Assembly: GCA_958405195.1 (NCBI GenBank)
Contig: CATYDM010000006.1
Span: 1 to 64,000, forward strand
Origin: an uncultured Collinsella sp.
GTDB lineage: Bacteria; Actinomycetota; Coriobacteriia; Coriobacteriales; Coriobacteriaceae
Direction of reading: 5' to 3'
DNA length: 64,000 nucleotides
Under the pieces are notes generated by a model. That model made no database searches, was not told the DNA's origin, and saw only the letters and a program-made list of their open reading frames with translations. Shown piece by piece: positions 1 to 7,204 of this stretch (position 1 is its first letter; each line of letters begins with the position of its first letter). The translations under genes and the position numbers were made by a program.

Positions 1-38
1 CCTAAATCTGGCGCGTCTACCAATTCCGCCACGCCCGC
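1..38 (-). tRNA. tRNA-Leu(UAG), 5' part, cut by the window edge
   Basis: The reverse complement begins GCGGGCGTGGCGGAATTGG and continues through the D-loop (GGTAGACGC) into an anticodon arm reading CCAGATTTAGG, with anticodon UAG at bases 4-2. This is the classic 5' half of a type II tRNA-Leu. The variable arm, T-arm and 3' end lie outside the window. Confidence 0.9.
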
Positions 39-124
39 ATGAGCGCACAGACTAGGAATGATAGCAGATACGAACGGCAAGCGCACGCACACCTTTTACA
101 AGCTCACGACCTCACCACGAGTGC

Positions 125-155
125 AAAAGGCGGGACGAGTTGCCCCGCCCCGCCC
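125..155 (-). terminator. Rho-independent terminator after the xanthine dehydrogenase-like operon
   Basis: On the minus strand a GGCGGG/CCCGCC stem is followed by TTTTGC, a few tens of bases past the stop codon of the molybdenum subunit gene. It closes the two-gene operon before the tRNA-Leu. The U-run is short. Confidence 0.6.
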
Positions 156-178
156 ATTACGACTTGTTCGCTGACCCG

Positions 179-3010
179 CTACTCCCCCAGCAGGGCCTTC
201 TCGGGCGTGATCGGCAGCGAGCGCACCTGGTGGCCGGTGGCGTGCGCCACGGCCGAGGCAACGGCGGCGAGCGGCGTGTTGATGACGACCTCGCCGATCG
301 ACTTGGCGCCAAACGGGCCCGTCGGCTCGTAGCTCGGCTCAAAGGCCACGCGAATGCTGCCGATATCCAGGCGCGTGGGCAGCTTGTAGCTCATAAAGTT
401 GCCGGTGCGCAGGCGACCGCGGTCATCATGCTCGACGATCTCGTAGAGCGCGTGACCGATACCCTGGGCAATGCCGCCCTCGGCCTGGACGCGCGCGAGC
501 GCCTCGTTAATCACGGTGCCGCAGTCCACAGCCGCCGCATAGTCCACCACAGTCACCTTGCCGGTGGCCTTGTCGACCTCGACCTCGGCAATGCCGGCCA
601 TAAACGGCGGGGGCGAAACGGGTAGACAGGCAGAGGCATGCGAGGTGAGCGCGTCGCCGCCCGCGATGTTCTTGACGCACAGGTTGGCAAAGTCGCGCAG
701 CGTGAGGTAGCGGTTCTGCTCGCGCGCGGCACGCTCGTCGGACAGGCGCACGTACTGACCATCAAAGACCACATCGGCGGCGTCCACGTCCCACATCTGG
801 GCGGCCTTGGCGCAAATCTTCCCGCGCAGCTCGGTCGCGGCGTTCTTGGCTGCCAGACCCGTCACGTACGTGCCCGAGCTCGCGTACGAGCCGGCGTCAA
901 ACGGCGACACATCGGTGTCCACGCCGCGTACCACAATGAGCGAGCTCTCCACGCCCAGCTCCTCGGCGGCAATCTGCGCCAGGATCGTGTCGACGCCCAT
1001 GCCGTTATCGGTAGCGCCGGTCGAAAGCGTAATGAAGCCGTCCTCTTCCAAGCGCATGTCGATGCCGGCGATATCCACGTTGGAAATGCCCGATCCCTGC
1101 ATGGTAAGCGCGCAGCCCAGGGCGCGCACGCGGTCGCCCAGGTCCACAGCCAGCGGCTTGTCGCGCCAACCTATCATGTCCATCGCGCGCAGCAGGCAGC
1201 GGTCGAGCGCACAGGCGTTGAGCTTCTCGTTGTAGTACTGCGGCATGATCTCGCCCTCGCGCACGATGTTCTTAAGGCGCAGGTCGGCGGGGTCCATGTG
1301 CAGCATGTCGGCGAGTTCGTTGACGGCGCTCTCCACGGCAAACTGGCCCTGGGTGGCGCCGTAGCCACGATATGCACCGCCGCGGTTGGTATTGGTGTAG
1401 ACGGCGTCCCAGCTAAAGCGGCTCGCCTTCACGTGGTTGTAGATGGGCAGGCTCTTGTGGCCCGAAAGGCCAATCGTCGTGGTAGCGTGCTCGCCGTACG
1501 CGCCGGCGTTGGACAGCGTGTGCAGATCGATGGCTGTGATGGTGCCGTCGTTCATGGCGCCCAGCTTGACGGCCATCTGCATCTGGTGGCGCGAGTTGCC
1601 CGCGGTGATGGTCTCCTCACGCGTGTAGCAGCAGTAGCTCGGACGGCCGGTCTGTTGCGTCACAAACGCAACGAAGATCTCGCAGCAGCCCGTCTGCTTA
1701 GAGCCAAAGCCGCCACCGATGCGCGGCTTAATGACCTGCACCTGCGACTGCGGAATATCGAGTGACTGCGCGACCATGCGGCGCACATGGAAGGGCACCT
1801 GTGTGGAGGTGGTCACCGAGATACGCCCAAACGCGTCGGTCGTCGCGAAGGCGCGGAAGGTTTCCATGGGCGCGGTCTGCGTGGCCTGGCTGGTGTAGGT
1901 GCGGGTGAAGACGATGTCGCTCTGGGCGAAGGCCTCGTCCAAGTCGCCAAAATCGCTCGTGCCGCTGCACACCAGGTTGCGCGGGACGTCGCCGCCCTGC
2001 GGGAACATAAAGGTCACGTCGCCCTCGGGGTGGACCACGATGTCGTTATCGAGCGCCTGGGTAAAGTCGAGCAGCGGCTCGAGCACCTCATAGTCGACCT
2101 TGATGAGCTTGAGCGCCTTGTCGGCAGCCTCCTCGGTCTCGGCGGCGACGATCGCCACCTCCTCGTTTTGGTAACGGACGAGGTTCTCGAGAATCAGGCG
2201 GTCGTAGGGACTCGGCTGGGGATAGCTCTGGCCGGCGATGGTAAAGCGGCGCTTGGGCACGTCCTCGTAGGTGTAGACGCCCACGACGCCGGGCACCTTC
2301 AGGGCGCGCGACGTATCGATGGAGCGGATCTTGGCGCGGGCATAGGGGCTGCGCTTGAGCTTGACGATCAGCGCGCCGGCGGGCACCAGGTCGCCCGTGT
2401 AGACGGGGCGACCCTCGAGCAGCGCCTTCGAGTCCTTCTTGGGCTGCTTGTGGGTGATCTGCTTGTAGGAGACGCCGTCGCAGCTGGTGTCGTTGACGGG
2501 CAGCTCGGGCATCTCGAAGCCCACCTGCACGCCGGACTCGTTGAGAAAACGGACGATGGCGCGCAGCTGGCTCTCGTAGCCGCTGCAACGGCAGAGGTTG
2601 CCGGCAAGCTGGCGCGAGAGTTCCTCGCGCGTGGCGACGAGGCTTGGGTCCTCCTTGGCGGCGCGGGCAAGCGCCAGCACGTTCATGATGAGGCCGGGGG
2701 CGCAAAAACCGCACTGCTCGGCGCCTTCGGCAGCCATCGCGCGGGCCAGTGCCTCGGATTCGGCCTTAAGGCCCTCGAGCGTGGTGATGGTATGGCCCTC
2801 AACACGGGCGGCGGGAACCGAGCAGCTCAGCACCGGATCGCCGTCGAGCCACACCGTGCACAGACCGCAGTTGGTGGTCTCGCAGGCGCAGCGCACCGAC
2901 GCGCAGCCCTGCTCGCGCAGCAGCGCAAAGAGCATGGTATCGGGGGCAATCTGAACCTTGACCTTGCGGCCGTTGAGTGTAAAGGAAAGATCGATGAGTT
3001 TGGCAGCCAT
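179..3010 (-). CDS. Xanthine dehydrogenase/aldehyde oxidase family protein, fused [2Fe-2S] and molybdopterin-binding subunit
   Basis: This 943-residue protein joins an N-terminal pair of [2Fe-2S] domains to the molybdenum catalytic domain in one chain. The first cluster motif is C43-x4-C48-x2-C51-x11-C63; the second is C100GFC103 with C140RC142. The molybdenum domain runs from about residue 190, with a GGGFGSK pterin-binding loop, and ends near a SIGE motif whose Glu907 fits the catalytic base of this family. With the FAD subunit upstream it makes a cytoplasmic molybdenum hydroxylase, probably acting on a purine or aldehyde. The fused architecture resembles selenium-dependent xanthine dehydrogenases of gut anaerobes, and two selenium operons lie in this window, but a labile selenium ligand cannot be read from sequence. 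The start overlaps the upstream stop by one base (TAATG), implying translational coupling. The family is sure; the substrate is not. Confidence 0.88.
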   Translation of the reverse strand: MAAKLIDLSFTLNGRKVKVQIAPDTMLFALLREQGCASVRCACETTNCGLCTVWLDGDPVLSCSVPAARVEGHTITTLEGLKAESEALARAMAAEGAEQCGFCAPGLIMNVLALARAAKEDPSLVATREELSRQLAGNLCRCSGYESQLRAIVRFLNESGVQVGFEMPELPVNDTSCDGVSYKQITHKQPKKDSKALLEGRPVYTGDLVPAGALIVKLKRSPYARAKIRSIDTSRALKVPGVVGVYTYEDVPKRRFTIAGQSYPQPSPYDRLILENLVRYQNEEVAIVAAETEEAADKALKLIKVDYEVLEPLLDFTQALDNDIVVHPEGDVTFMFPQGGDVPRNLVCSGTSDFGDLDEAFAQSDIVFTRTYTSQATQTAPMETFRAFATTDAFGRISVTTSTQVPFHVRRMVAQSLDIPQSQVQVIKPRIGGGFGSKQTGCCEIFVAFVTQQTGRPSYCCYTREETITAGNSRHQMQMAVKLGAMNDGTITAIDLHTLSNAGAYGEHATTTIGLSGHKSLPIYNHVKASRFSWDAVYTNTNRGGAYRGYGATQGQFAVESAVNELADMLHMDPADLRLKNIVREGEIMPQYYNEKLNACALDRCLLRAMDMIGWRDKPLAVDLGDRVRALGCALTMQGSGISNVDIAGIDMRLEEDGFITLSTGATDNGMGVDTILAQIAAEELGVESSLIVVRGVDTDVSPFDAGSYASSGTYVTGLAAKNAATELRGKICAKAAQMWDVDAADVVFDGQYVRLSDERAAREQNRYLTLRDFANLCVKNIAGGDALTSHASACLPVSPPPFMAGIAEVEVDKATGKVTVVDYAAAVDCGTVINEALARVQAEGGIAQGIGHALYEIVEHDDRGRLRTGNFMSYKLPTRLDIGSIRVAFEPSYEPTGPFGAKSIGEVVINTPLAAVASAVAHATGHQVRSLPITPEKALLGE

Positions 3011-3924
3011 TAGCGCACCTCGCTAGAATCGACGCCGGGCACGCGGCGGCAGGAATACTCGTCCGTGGCAAACTTAGGAATCTGCACGCACTCGAGCTCG
3101 CGGGCAAGCGCGGCCGAAAGCTCGATGCCGGCGGCGCGACGCACAGCCTGGACGGCAAGCGGGGCCGAGATGCGGCGGCGGTAGTCGGCCGAGCCCCACA
3201 GGTTGGTGCCGTAGCTCAGTGCGCGCACGGATGCGGCCAGGGCGCGAAGCTCGTCCTCGGAAGGATGCTCGTTGGTAAGGCCGCACGCCTCGCCCTGCAG
3301 CAGGGTCGCACGCAGCGGGCGGGCGCCCACGGTGACATGCCAGCTGTTGTCCCACCAGGCAGCGGTGACGTTCAGCGAGGGGAAATCGGTCGCGGCCTTG
3401 CGCACGGCCTCGTAGCTCGCGCGGTAATCATGCTTGACGACCACGACATGCTCGATCACGTCGCGCACGTAGCCCATGTCCACGAACTCGGCGAACGGCA
3501 CGCGACCGGCGCCCGTCAGCTCAACATAGGAATCGAGCGCGAGGAAGGCGGAGAGAACGTCCGAGAAGCCAAAGCGGCCGTAGATGCTGCCGCCCACCGT
3601 GGCGGTGTTGCGCAGCTGCACGCCCACGATATCGTGGACGGCGAACTCAAAAACATGATTGACAAGTGCGTTGAGCCCGGCATGACGCTCGAGCTGGCGC
3701 AGGGTGCACATGGCACCGATGCGAAACTCGGTCTCGGTCTCCTCGATCTGATCGAGTCCGCAGGCCGAAAGGTCAATCGCCGTCGCCACACGACGCGAAC
3801 CCAGGCGCATCCAGATGCCGCCGCCCACAATCTTGTTATTGCGGTTTTTCTGCAAGAGCTCATAGGCTTCGGCCGCGTTTCCAACACGGACGTAGGTACC
3901 GAACTTGAGCACGTTCTCCCCCAT
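3010..3924 (-). CDS. FAD-binding subunit of a molybdenum hydroxylase (xanthine dehydrogenase family)
   Basis: This 304-residue protein matches the FAD-binding domain of molybdopterin dehydrogenases. An N-terminal KFGTYVRVGNAAEAYELL segment and a VGGGIWMRLG loop fit the FAD pyrophosphate-binding motif, and GGSIYGRFGFSD is the usual second flavin motif. It would pass electrons from the [2Fe-2S] clusters of its partner to an acceptor such as NAD. It is the first gene of a two-gene operon and overlaps the next start by one base. The start is uncertain: ATG at 3924 lacks a well-spaced ribosome binding site, while a GTG four codons in sits behind GGGGGAG but very close. Homologues often begin at the equivalent of the later start. 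Confidence 0.85.
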   Translation of the reverse strand: MGENVLKFGTYVRVGNAAEAYELLQKNRNNKIVGGGIWMRLGSRRVATAIDLSACGLDQIEETETEFRIGAMCTLRQLERHAGLNALVNHVFEFAVHDIVGVQLRNTATVGGSIYGRFGFSDVLSAFLALDSYVELTGAGRVPFAEFVDMGYVRDVIEHVVVVKHDYRASYEAVRKAATDFPSLNVTAAWWDNSWHVTVGARPLRATLLQGEACGLTNEHPSEDELRALAASVRALSYGTNLWGSADYRRRISAPLAVQAVRRAAGIELSAALARELECVQIPKFATDEYSCRRVPGVDSSEVR

Positions 3925-4003
3925 CTCTTCACTTGTCCAGTACGTTTAAGTGTACCAAACGAGGGGCCGCACACCGTTTTAGGACAAAATCCACCCACCC
4001 ATA

Positions 4004-4078
4004 CATAACTTGCGGTGATATACGGACTGATTAGCCGTTCTGGGACGCAAAGCAGTCCGTATATCACCGCAAGTTATG
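4004..4078. repeat. Intergenic palindromic repeat, copy A (26-bp perfect inverted repeat)
   Basis: The arms at 4004-4029 and 4053-4078 are exact reverse complements over 26 bp, around a 23-base loop. The arm contains AACTTGCGGTGATATACGGA. It shares a core (GTTGCGGTGAAATACGGACT type) with three other intergenic hairpins in this window. It sits between gdhA's terminator and the start of the molybdenum hydroxylase operon. There is no flanking T-run, so it does not look like a simple terminator. Confidence 0.85.
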
Positions 4079-4096
4079 AGGAGTCCTCCGGGATAG

Positions 4097-4126
4097 AAAA
4101 GGCTCCCAGCCGGATAGCTGGGAGCC
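4097..4126 (-). terminator. Rho-independent terminator of gdhA
   Basis: On the minus strand a perfect 10-bp stem GGCTCCCAGC/GCTGGGAGCC with a short TATCCG loop is followed by TTTTC, about 30 bases after the gdhA stop codon. Confidence 0.85.
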
Positions 4127-4153
4127 TCATCACATGCTATGTCGAGCGAAGAT

Positions 4154-5509
4154 TTAGCAGACGCCCTGGGCGAGCATGGCGTCGGCGACCTTCAGGAAGC
4201 CGGCGATGTTGGCGCCCATGACGAAGTTGCCCTCCTGGCCGTACTCCTTGGCGGTGTCGTCAACGTTGTGGAACATGCCGCGCATGAGCTGCTCGAGCTT
4301 GCCGTCGACCTCCTCGAAGGTCCAGGACAGGTGCTCGGCGTTCTGGCTCATCTCCAGGCCGGACACGAGCACGCCGCCGGCGTTGGCAGCCTTACCGGGC
4401 ATAAAGGCGACGCCGTTCTCCTGGAAGTAGGTCGTGGCCTCGATGGTCGTGGGCATGTTCGCGCCCTCGCCGACTACCTTGCAGCCGTTGGCGACGAGCG
4501 CCTGGGCGTCCTCGAGCAGCAGCGTGTTCTCGCGAGCGCAGGGCAGCGCGATGTCGCAGGGCAGCTGCCACACGCCACGGCCGTCGCCCTCGTGCCACAC
4601 GGCGTTGGGCTTCTCGTCAACGTACATAGCGAGCGTAACGCCCTTGTCGTGGCCAGAGCGCTTCTTGTTGTAGATGTGCTCGAGCACGGTGTAGTCGATG
4701 CCGTCGGGATCCTCGACCCAGCCGTGGGTATCGGAGCAGGCGAGCACCTTGCCGCCGAGCTGAGTGACCTTCTGGACCGCGTAGATAGCGACGTTGCCGG
4801 AGCCGTGAACGACGACGTTCTTGCCCTCGAAGGAGTCGCCGCGGCTCTTAAGGTACTCGTCCACAAAGTAGGCCAGACCGTAACCGGTGGCCTCGGTACG
4901 GGCGAGCGAGCCGCCAAAGGAGAGGCCCTTGCCGGTAAGAACGCCGGTCCACTCGTTGGTCAGGCGCTTGTACTGACCGAACAGGTAGGCAACCTCGCGG
5001 CCGCCAACGCCCAGGTCGCCGGCGGGAACGTCGGTGTTGGGGCCAATGTGGCGATAGAGCTCGGTCATGAAGGACTGGCAGAAGTGCATGATCTCGTTGT
5101 TGGACTTGCGCTTGGGGTCAAAGTCGGAGCCGCCCTTGCCGCCGCCCATGGGAAGGGTGGTCAGGCTGTTCTTGAGGATCTGCTCCAGACCCAGGAACTT
5201 GAGCATACCCAGGGTGACCGTCGGGTTAAAGCGCAGGCCGCCCTTGTAGGGTCCAATGGCAGAGTTGAACTCGACGCGGTAACCGCGGTTGACCTGAACC
5301 TTGCCCTGGTCGTCGACCCAGGGAACACGGAACATGACGATGCGCTCGGGCTCGACGAGGCGCTCAAGCAGGGCGGCCTCCTCGTACTCGGGATGGGCGT
5401 CGAGCGCCGGCTGGATGGTGCCGAGAATCTCAGTCGCGGCCTGGATGAACTCAGGCTGCTCGGGATAGCGGGCCTTGAGCTCTTCGAGAACTTTCTGCGT
5501 GTAGCTCAT
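4154..5509 (-). CDS. gdhA: NADP-type glutamate dehydrogenase
   Basis: The 451-residue product is a full-length hexameric-type glutamate dehydrogenase, interconverting 2-oxoglutarate plus ammonia and glutamate in the cytoplasm. Visible signatures are the substrate-binding GPYKGGLRF segment, the catalytic-lysine motif LPMGGGKGGSDFDPKGKS-like region (here PKRKS), PAGDLGVGGRE, and a Rossmann motif HGSGNVA. The close match of PYKGGLRFNPTV and DVPAGDLGVG to the E. coli GdhA type supports NADP use. The chosen ATG follows GGAGGA with good spacing; an in-frame ATG 16 codons upstream has no comparable site. It is monocistronic, with a strong terminator behind it and a 250-base promoter region ahead. 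Confidence 0.95.
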   Translation of the reverse strand: MSYTQKVLEELKARYPEQPEFIQAATEILGTIQPALDAHPEYEEAALLERLVEPERIVMFRVPWVDDQGKVQVNRGYRVEFNSAIGPYKGGLRFNPTVTLGMLKFLGLEQILKNSLTTLPMGGGKGGSDFDPKRKSNNEIMHFCQSFMTELYRHIGPNTDVPAGDLGVGGREVAYLFGQYKRLTNEWTGVLTGKGLSFGGSLARTEATGYGLAYFVDEYLKSRGDSFEGKNVVVHGSGNVAIYAVQKVTQLGGKVLACSDTHGWVEDPDGIDYTVLEHIYNKKRSGHDKGVTLAMYVDEKPNAVWHEGDGRGVWQLPCDIALPCARENTLLLEDAQALVANGCKVVGEGANMPTTIEATTYFQENGVAFMPGKAANAGGVLVSGLEMSQNAEHLSWTFEEVDGKLEQLMRGMFHNVDDTAKEYGQEGNFVMGANIAGFLKVADAMLAQGVC

Positions 5510-5723
5510 GCTTCCTCCAATTGATGGAAAAGAAAAGTGTCGTTCGAGGCGCCCCATGCGCCGCGAGCTTTATCGAGTATGGATAATATCGCACTGTTGC
5601 AGCAAAGTTTCGCATAAGCCGACGAGCAGATGTTTCGTTTTGATTACGATGCAGGTAGAAGCGTTTTTGAGTGCCCAACGCGCAAATCGCGTGTTTCGAA
5701 GCTGTTTCGTCCACATGTTCCAA

Positions 5724-5752
5724 ACCACCACATTGGGCACCTTTGTGGTGGT
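5724..5752 (-). terminator. Possible terminator after the Cys-rich DUF3343 gene
   Basis: On the minus strand ACCACCACA and TGTGGTGGT form a 9-bp stem with an 11-base loop just past the stop codon, followed by only TTTGG. The weak U-run lowers confidence. The rest of the interval up to gdhA (5510-5723) holds the gdhA leader and no recognisable gene. Confidence 0.5.
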
Positions 5753-5760
5753 GTTGGTGG

Positions 5761-6156
5761 TTAGAGGACGAGCTGATGGTAGTCGGCAGGGGTTATGCGG
5801 CCCTCGGTGGCGGCGCGGAAGGCGGCGAGCGCATCGCCCGAGAACGGCATGGCCCAGCACAGGCCGCAACCTGCGGTAATGGAGCCGGGCAAAGGCATAA
5901 TGCGCCCGGGCACGCCGGCATCCAGGCAAAGCCGCTCGCACTCCATCACATCGAAGGTGCTGTCGAACGAAACGATAATCTTGCGTTCGTGGTCGAGGGC
6001 ATCACCGGATGGGCCTTCGCGGTGTGCCTCACGATACGCCGCGGCGGCCGCTTCCTCTTCCGCAGTATGTCCACAGCCACCGCAGCCACAGGTACAGGGC
6101 TCGGAACCATCGCAAGTGCAAGGTTCTCCCGTGTCGGGGCAAATATCGTGAGACAT
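5761..6156 (-). CDS. DUF3343 protein with a Cys-rich N-terminal extension
   Basis: This 131-residue protein has two parts. Residues 1-30 hold seven cysteines (6, 13, 15, 21, 23, 25, 28) in CxC and GCGGCGH patterns, which look like a metal- or chalcogen-binding segment. Residues 55-125 form a DUF3343 domain: a start like IIVSFDSTFDVMECERLC and the family motif PGSITAGCGLCWAMP. DUF3343 genes typically neighbour selenium-metabolism genes (yedF, selD). This gene ends the selA-selB-selC-mobA series, and a short DUF3343 paralogue without the extension lies in the selD operon. Both start codons share the context TTGGAGTTGCCATG. DUF3343 has no established reaction; a role in handling selenium or sulfur is inference. 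Confidence 0.8.
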   Translation of the reverse strand: MSHDICPDTGEPCTCDGSEPCTCGCGGCGHTAEEEAAAAAYREAHREGPSGDALDHERKIIVSFDSTFDVMECERLCLDAGVPGRIMPLPGSITAGCGLCWAMPFSGDALAAFRAATEGRITPADYHQLVL

Positions 6157-6171
6157 GGCAACTCCAATCGT

Positions 6172-6804
6172 CTAGGCGAGTAACTCGGCCGCCGCAAACT
6201 CCTCGGGCGTATTGACGTTCTCGAAGCAGAGCGTCGAGCCCGCGGCCTTAACGATCTGCGGTTCATCCATATAACCAGCCTGAACGCGATTGATCAGGCA
6301 GCGAATGCGCTGGCGGTCGCAGGCGAGCAGCTCATGGGCAACCGGCGCACACGCGTCACAGCGCCAGACGGCGCAAAGCGGCTCAATCCCCCGCTCCTCG
6401 CACGGCACGCACACGTCGAGCGCCTCGGCCTCAACACGATCGGCAAGCGCGCCGATAAGTTCCGGCGAGACAAACGGCATATCGCAGGCGACGATGGCCA
6501 CGAGCGGCAATCGGGCCGCGGCCAACGAGCTCGCGATGCCGCGCATGGCGCCCGCCGGCCCTTCAAGGTCCGCCACCACACGCGGCACCAGGCCGCCAAA
6601 CGCGTGCTCCTCAAGATAGGCAAGCTCGCTGGGACGCGAAGTCGTCACGACCAACTCGCCGGCAACTGGCGCCAGCCGACCCAGCACGCGCTCGATGAGC
6701 GGCTCACCGCAAAACGCCATGCGCGCCTTATCGCAGCCCATGCGCGACGACAACCCGCCCGCTTGGACGACACAAGAAAGATCGGCCCGTCTTACGGTAG
6801 TCAT
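6172..6804 (-). CDS. mobA: Molybdenum cofactor guanylyltransferase
   Basis: The product (210 residues from the chosen ATG) has the nucleotidyltransferase signature AGGLSSRMGCDKARM near the start, VVADLEGPAGAMRGIASSL in the middle and a VACDMPFVSPELI metal-binding motif. MobA attaches GMP to molybdopterin, giving the bis-MGD cofactor needed by DMSO-reductase-family enzymes such as the formate dehydrogenase encoded nearby. The start was placed at MTTVRRADLS because the frame further upstream runs into the selC gene. It lies between selC and the DUF3343 gene. The related cytidylyltransferase MocA cannot be excluded, but bis-MGD enzymes in the window favour MobA. Confidence 0.88.
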   Translation of the reverse strand: MTTVRRADLSCVVQAGGLSSRMGCDKARMAFCGEPLIERVLGRLAPVAGELVVTTSRPSELAYLEEHAFGGLVPRVVADLEGPAGAMRGIASSLAAARLPLVAIVACDMPFVSPELIGALADRVEAEALDVCVPCEERGIEPLCAVWRCDACAPVAHELLACDRQRIRCLINRVQAGYMDEPQIVKAAGSTLCFENVNTPEEFAAAELLA

Positions 6805-6892
6805 ACGGCAAACAACCCCCATCGGCATGCTCGAAACCCGATGCACGAAGCTAAATACAGCCGCCGAAATAGCGGCGCTACGAAAAGCTCGT

Positions 6893-6950
6893 GCAAAAAC
6901 AAAACAGCGCCTTTGCGGCACGCAGCAAGACCGCGAGCACAAAAGCGCTG
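6893..6950 (-). terminator. Possible terminator downstream of selC
   Basis: On the minus strand CAGCGC and GCGCTG enclose a 34-base partly paired loop and are followed by TTTTGTTTTT. It lies just after the 3' end of tRNA-Sec and before mobA, so it could end the tRNA transcript. Confidence 0.5.
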
Positions 6951-6958
6951 GTAGCGTA

Positions 6959-7055
6959 TGGCGGGAACGTATGTGAATCGAACACATCCAAGACGTTTTG
7001 CACGCCTCGCAACGGTTTTGAGGACCGCGGAGCCCACCGGAGCCCATCCGTTCCC
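6959..7055 (-). tRNA. selC: tRNA-Sec(UCA)
   Basis: The reverse complement folds as a 97-base selenocysteine tRNA. The acceptor arm GGGAACG pairs with CGTTCCC, followed by discriminator G and an encoded CCA. The anticodon arm GGTCCTCAAAACC carries UCA at 7021-7019. A long variable arm precedes the T-arm with loop GTTCGATTC. Unusual length, UCA anticodon and extended variable arm together identify selC. It sits directly downstream of selA-selB, and it reads the in-frame UGA codons of fdhF and selD in this window. Confidence 0.95.
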
Positions 7056-7067
7056 AAGTGCGCCGGT

Positions 7068-7098
7068 ATTTTACCAAACCGAGCAGGCCCCATCCCAA
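7068..7098 (-). promoter_or_regulatory. Candidate selC promoter
   Basis: TAAAAT ends about 13 bases before the tRNA 5' end, and TTGGGA lies 19 bases further upstream. The spacing is longer than ideal, so this is tentative. Palindrome copy B lies immediately upstream, between selB and this promoter. Confidence 0.35.
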
Positions 7099-7112
7099 AA
7101 AGACGAACAAGA

Positions 7113-7179
7113 AGTTGCGGTGGAATAGTTCCTGTATTTGCTGCCAAAGCCCCCAACTAGGAACTATTTCACCGCAACT
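7113..7179. repeat. Intergenic palindromic repeat, copy B (variant inner stem)
   Basis: The arms at 7113-7133 and 7159-7179 pair over 21 bp with one G-U-type mismatch. The outer AGTTGCGGTG core matches the other copies, but the inner stem reads AATAGTTCCT where the others have AATACGGACT. Both arms changed together, so pairing is kept. It lies between selB and selC. Confidence 0.8.
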
Positions 7180-7204
7180 GAGAAGGCGGGAGCGAGTGAC
7201 CGGC

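Noticed and set aside
4004..4078. Palindrome copy A as the gdhA terminator
   Set aside because: gdhA already has a canonical terminator at 4097-4126, and the palindrome has no U-run.
6172..7110. mobA starting far upstream, up to 7110
   Set aside because: That frame would run through the selC tRNA gene; conserved MobA sequence begins only after 6804.
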